Shown one piece after another: positions 59,341 to 64,000 of a stretch of DNA of 64,000 nucleotides. The stretch is from positions 82,089,895 through 82,153,894 of the forward strand of contig CM056995.1 of NCBI GenBank assembly GCA_029891345.1, in the 5' to 3' direction. Each line of letters starts with the position of its first letter. Positions within the stretch are counted from its first letter, which is position 1. The DNA is from Dryococelus australis. Its lineage: Eukaryota > Arthropoda > Insecta > Phasmatodea > Phasmatidae. The translations under genes and the position numbers were made by a program. The notes beneath the pieces are model-generated. The model searched no databases and was not told where the DNA came from. It saw only the letters and a program-made list of their open reading frames with translations.

Positions 59341-62220
59341 CAACAACTACACGCAGCATGAAGAACTATGGTCCGTAGACCCATTTTTATGACGTAGAGT
59401 TATCCAAGTTTAACTTCAACCTATATATAAACAATTTCATCAATGTTGTATGCAAAACTTTTACTCAGGTTTTTGCTGTCCTCATAATACTGTCCGGGAT
59501 GCTAGTATTTAAGTAGGACAGCATATTCGGACCAAACAATTAATTGTCTTGGGATTAGAGACGATATCGTATTGTATGCACTCTTATAGCCCCTTCCTTC
59601 TGTGGTTCGGACATGACAAAAGAGCAATTCAACTGTGTAGTAAGTGTTCAACAATCATTTCCAGACGTATAATCGAACTTGGCGTCGTTTGTCTGGCCTC
59701 GAGAACAACACAGACTGTATTTTAACGAAAACATTTCGAGTTGCGACTTAGCGATACGAAAACAAAGCCGAACTGGTCTTGTACATCCTGACAGCGTTAC
59801 TCCGGTGCCGGGGGCGACACCATCGACAGTGGTTGCCGCGATGTGGCGGGAAATTTTAACTAGTTCAAACGGACCCATGGCCCAAACATCGTTCGTTGTT
59901 TACCGTGTGACTCTACAGAATCAGCTTTGGGGGTTGTGTTTGTTCAACCGTTGCGTTAGCTGCACTGTTAAGAAAATTTTCCGTAATTTTAAAAGAATGT
60001 GATAACAAAAATTCTTAGAACTGTCCCTAAGATTATAAGTACGTTTCTTTTTGCTTTTGTTGTGCAGGTGATTTGACTGATTATAAGTAAGGAAGTTGAA
60101 AAAAGGTAAAAGTTTTTAATTCTGGAGCGAGATCTGAATACGAAACAAAAGTCCTGGAGCCTGTGAATCTGACCACCCACCTACAACCTTGTTCATAGGC
60201 GGGGGGATGTAAATAATTAATGTCTAGAAATCTGAAATGCGTAAGATAATGTCGGAGATTGAAAATGGTAAATTCATGAACATCAGTTAAAGATCAAATA
60301 CAAACAAAATTCATAGAAACTAAATAAACTGACAAATAAACGTTTACTGTTTACACCATTTCGAATAGTTAATCGATTATTTTAGCGGTCTGAAAACGAT
60401 TGGGGTGGCAGGGGTACCGACATAGCCCCATGCCTGGATCGAGAATGGGGTGCCACATGAAAACTACTCTCCCAAACTGCAGTCGAGGTGTATTGAACAC
60501 TGCCTCCAAAATGCGAGTCAGTTCTGCTGCCGCCATGACCAGAAACGCTTGACGCAAAATACCGTACGTCGAAGTAAAAATCTTATAAAGCTGGCAATTA
60601 GAATATTATATACAGGCCCATTATTTCTTACGCGCTCCCACTTAAATTCGTGGAGGGCGGACACACTTTGTGGTGCCTATAGATTAAATTCACTCGAAGC
60701 GGGGGGGGGGGGGGGGGGAATATATATGCATTTGCCAGCGATAACTCTGAGCAGCTCTCGACAACCATTGACCTTGCCGCACGGTTCGCGTTTATCTGTC
60801 TCTCTCTCTCTCTCTGTATCTCTCTCTCTCTTTCTCTCCAGGATCAGATATACCGGGGTCAGTCGTGCCCCAAAACTCTCCCGATCTTTTCGCCGCGTCT
60901 ATTCAATATTTTCTTTCCCGTTGTTTTTAATTAACCACTTCGTCCTCGGTTCCCACCACCCCCGCACTCTTCCACTACCCCCCTCGCGCATTTCCCTTGC
61001 CTCAGCTCCGGGGCTCTCGTTTTACGATGGCTCTGTGTAAATGAACCGGAGCAGCGGAGCACTTGATTCCTACGGCCAGGGCACACACTGCCGCTCGCGC
61101 TGCCTAATCAAACGCAGTCCAGTTTTAAGTAGACCTAACAGTGGAGAGGCAATGTTTATTTTAAGCCTTTTTATATGTGGTGGGGGTGGAGGTAGGTAGG
61201 AGCACAGTTTTACAGGGCGAAATGCAATGAAAGGGCTGTGCGCGGAAGAGAGAAAGAAGAGAGGGCTCCGCTGGGATGGTTCGGCTTTTTTTTTTGTCCA
61301 GGGGAAAAGGGGGGTTATAATTTTACTTGCGGACGGGAAAGAGGCGGAATGATACGCGAGTAAGAGAGCACGTGGAGGGGAACTATTTAATTGACCACTG
61401 GCTTAAAAAAATAAACAAGCTCATATCGCAGCCTGATGAAGTATACGGAGGGTGAAAACACTCGGCCGAGAATTTTTTTTGCCAAGAGTGTACTCCGACT
61501 CAGGAGGCGGACAATATTCCACCCTGCTATACGGAACTTACTTACTGGGTGCCCGTATAATTAGGCTGGAGGGAAAGGCGGGGGTTAAATGTTTATGCAA
61601 ATTAATATTTTTTAATTATTTTTTATTTTCCTTTGGAGCCTCCTTTTGTTACTAGAGCTGTGTAAGCCCCTTTTACGAGCACTGTGCCCTTTTTGACTAG
61701 TCATTTCTTGAAGCGCTATACTCGGGGTTAATAGACTAAGTACTTAATAAGTTACACTAAAGATAGGCTAGTCTGTTTACTGAGACGGGAAATACTATTT
61801 ACATGTCAATCATTCTCATCAATTTCACTTTATAAATGAAAATAATGTGGAATTATTACATTGGGATACCTGTTGAAAATGTAGACTATATATATAATAT
61901 AAATTAATATTTCAATTTTATTTAACATTAACTGTTCCAGCAGCCAACACATTTTACAATAATAATGGATACTATACATGGCGAAGATTAGGCCTATATG
62001 CATGTTAAATAGTATACGAGCATTGTCATCACTTCAATAAAAAAGCTGCAATTAATCACACTACACAAAGTAGTTGTACACTGGTCTAAAAAAAACCAGT
62101 TCACAAGTACTTTTTACCATAGCGTCCGTGAAAGTCACATTAAAAAAAAACTCTGTATATGTAACTCCAAAATAGAAGTACAATAGCGGCAGTTTATGAT
62201 AGCTTGTAATGAGAAAGAAC
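59341..62220. other. No recognised gene; GC-rich and low-complexity patches
   Basis: A GC-rich stretch at 60,420-61,050 includes a G run (60,700-60,718) and a CT tract (60,798-60,838). The 196-codon plus-strand frame across it (60,450-61,040) contains poly-G and SLSLS runs from those tracts and no domain, so I do not call it a gene. A GC-rich purine-heavy patch lies at 61,160-61,380. The rest is AT-rich. Confidence 0.4.
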
Positions 62221-62387
62221 TACACTCTAAATTCGAATCAGGTGAAAAATCACTGATTCGCAGTGAAAATTGCTCCACATAGAATCGGTGAAATTTTTCA
62301 CGTCACTAGTTCAACCAGCGTAATTTTTCCACTGAAACAATCAGTGTTTTTTCCTTCTGATTATAAGTGATACGAATTTAGAGTGTA
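62221..62387. mobile_element. Short MITE with TACACTCTAAATTCG ends and AAC duplication
   Basis: The left end TACACTCTAAATTCGAATCA and the reverse complement of the right end TACACTCTAAATTCGTATCA are almost identical. AAC stands outside both ends (62,218-62,220 and 62,388-62,390). The 167-bp element is nearly palindromic overall with repeated CACTGATT/AATCAGTG words. It is related to the element at 50,249. Confidence 0.85.
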
Positions 62388-62399
62388 AACTGCTGTGTA

Positions 62400-62795
62400 T
62401 AATCTATCCGGCAACTTTGCGTTTTTCGAGTCAAAGCTATGAAAAATCACTCCATATATATGGCGTTTGATGGTTTCCTAACTACGTCATGTATCACAAG
62501 CGTTTTATACTTTCTTTATTCAAGTATCTTATTTATAGTTAAATTAAACCTCTACTTGCATTTTATTTTGAAATTATAATAAATATGAATGACAGCAGGG
62601 AGAATATATGTGTGCTGGTAACGCCTTAGCAAGGAAAATTTATCATGCAAAATATTACTAAAATGAGCGCGGACAAATGCAGTGCGTTGTACTTCTGACT
62701 TGGTTAAGCGTTGTTTGCATGAGGCGGAGGAATAGTCTGTAATGCAGATCATTAGCAGGGCTTCAGGAAAGTTGGAAGAAACCATGAATAGACTG
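62400..62795 (+). mobile_element. TA-flanked MITE, TAGTC family, copy 3
   Basis: Aligns with the other two family members: GAGTCAAAGCTATGAAAAATC, ATCACAAGCGTTTTATACTT, GCATGAGGCGGAGGAATAGT, GGAAGAAACCATGAATAGAC. The left end TAATCTATCCGG is more diverged than in the other copies. TA precedes the left end. It begins only 12 bases after the short MITE that ends at 62,387. Length about 396 bp. Confidence 0.8.
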
Positions 62796-63339
62796 AATGT
62801 GCATGTGCATGCGTGTGTGTACTTCGTGCGATTGTACTTCAGACAGATCTCTTTAATGCAGAATTGTATGCAAAAGTAGTAGGATTATGTTCCTTCTGGC
62901 ACAGGGATCATGCATCGGGGGAGCCACCAGCCACCTCGCTTGTCGAGGCGGTCTGGTGCGGCCGACGCTTGGGAATTTACCGTTTTCCCCTCAAAATGGC
63001 CCGTTATCAGCTTTACAAAAAGTCTGTTTTGTCCCTAAACTTTCTCCTTATCTCCCCCCCCCCCAACAACGACTAAATTTCCAAAGATTTGTGAAAAAAG
63101 TGCTTGCTCCTCAATGTGGCTGAGGTATCCTGAAAATCAGCCACAATGAGGAATCTGTGTTGATATAACAAAATAATTTTAAAATATTTTTTAAAATTGA
63201 TGTTTAAATATGTTTTTCATAATTTAAACAGTTAAATATGTTATATGTCACCGGACTCGTCATTTCAAGACGCATACATTCGTGATGTCATAACGATTAT
63301 GAAACCCAATGTCAGGACAAACATATTGTTATGATCCTA
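62796..63339. other. No recognised feature
   Basis: Mixed composition with a C run near 63,055-63,064. The open frames at 62,813-63,123 show no domain. Confidence 0.4.
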
Positions 63340-63830
63340 CCCCCCTCCACCAAAACGCAAGTGCAGTACCTACCGTCACCCCACCTTACCAACACCCCTC
63401 ACCAGTACCTTAATCTCTTCCAAACTCGTCGCCCAACCATACCTCCTCCTCCATTACACCTCCTTTTACGACCATCCTTCAAACCAATTTTATTTTCATA
63501 AACCATCTAATAATTAAAACGATTTATATAACTGCCCTAAGCATCGTCAGAAATTTTATGTTGAAAGTATCAGTATATACGGCTCCACAACCCCTCCCCT
63601 CCCCCAAAGATACTCCTACCTCCCCGCACACCTTACATCCTGTGACTGTGATAAACCCCCGCCTCGCCCTCTAATTGCCCTGTTGTCATCACAAGGCAAT
63701 GGCCACCCCTCCTTCCCCCTTCCAAGAAATGTAATCTTCTAAACACACAACCATGACCACCCCACCGAATCCCAACCGTTTCGAAAAGTCCTCCTTCACC
63801 CCCCCCTCTTTCTGCTGCCCAGTACCACTT
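63340..63830 (+). repeat. C-rich interspersed repeat, copy 2
   Basis: Plus-strand partner of the minus-strand repeat at 4,853-5,306, sharing ordered blocks CACCCCACCTTACCAACACC, CTCGTCGCCCAACC, TCTAATAATTAAAACGATTT, ATCGTCAGAAATTTTATGTT, GAAAGTATCAGTATA and ACAACCATGACCACCCC. The central AT-rich block is better conserved than the C-rich arms. No open frame is shared between copies. Confidence 0.75.
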
Positions 63831-64000
63831 CACACACTGCTCCTGCGAATGGCCAGCCTTGTCAAAAATCGTAAAGAATCGATGCATTTATAAATGATTA
63901 AAATTATTTTCATTTAAATTTATCATATCTTACATTTAAAACATTCCGAAATATTTAAAGAAAATGCTGTTTAAAGTATCGAAAATGTACTTTTAATGCA

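Noticed and set aside
60450-61040. A 196-codon plus-strand open frame
   Set aside because: Its length comes from a GC-rich segment with G and CT tracts that encode poly-glycine and SLSLS runs. No domain, no start context and no conserved motif is visible.

Overview
This window looks like AT-rich intergenic or intronic DNA from an arthropod, most probably an insect. The evidence is long TA, CA, GA and CT microsatellites, tRNA-derived SINEs, a Helitron-type relic, many short terminal-inverted-repeat elements (MITEs), and broken transposase and reverse transcriptase genes of kinds common in insects. There are no operons, ribosome binding sites, dense ORFs or CRISPR arrays, and I could not identify any intact host gene with confidence. 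The species cannot be named from the sequence alone.

Three decayed protein-coding mobile elements are recognisable. (1) 30,833-31,558 and 35,889-37,672 (+) carry the two halves of a Mutator-like transposase fused to a YqaJ-type nuclease domain. The halves follow each other almost exactly in protein order but lie 4.3 kb apart, so the gene was split by inserted DNA or held a long intron. (2) 38,265-41,760 (+) is a non-LTR retrotransposon (LINE) with endonuclease, reverse transcriptase and C-terminal region, broken by stops and frameshifts. (3) 52,066-53,224 (-) is the C-terminal part of a hAT-family transposase (ZMYM1-like group) with a recognisable dimerisation motif.

Around these lies a dense layer of small non-autonomous elements, found by matching segments of the window to each other and to their own reverse complements. 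A Harbinger-like MITE with a TTA target duplication sits inside a Helitron-like element (3,653-4,747). Two hAT-type MITEs have 8-bp target duplications, one exact (6,541-6,817) and one nearly so (10,228-10,520). A TA-flanked family begins GGCTGTTCACGATAAA (17,917; 42,556; 47,475), and another begins TAGTCCATTCA (14,423; 43,230; 62,400). Several elements have CACTSTAAA ends (11,304; 16,728; 33,004; 46,294; 50,249; 62,221). A C-rich repeat occurs at 4,853-5,306 and 63,340-63,830. A repeat at 58,395-59,340 holds tandem AAGATGG motifs and seven exact AGGTCA half-sites. At least six tRNA-derived SINE modules are spread through the window.

The remaining sequence is mostly AT-rich and featureless. 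A few GC-rich islands (13,960-14,150; 15,886-16,487; 16,870-17,700; 29,340-29,880; 42,897-43,142; 44,690-46,290; 54,140-54,490; 60,420-61,050) may hold promoters, LTRs or exons and are described individually. Nearly all long open frames are chance or low-complexity frames. The most unusual signals are the split transposase-nuclease gene, the nuclear-receptor-half-site-rich repeat, and the number of distinct MITE families in one 64-kb stretch.
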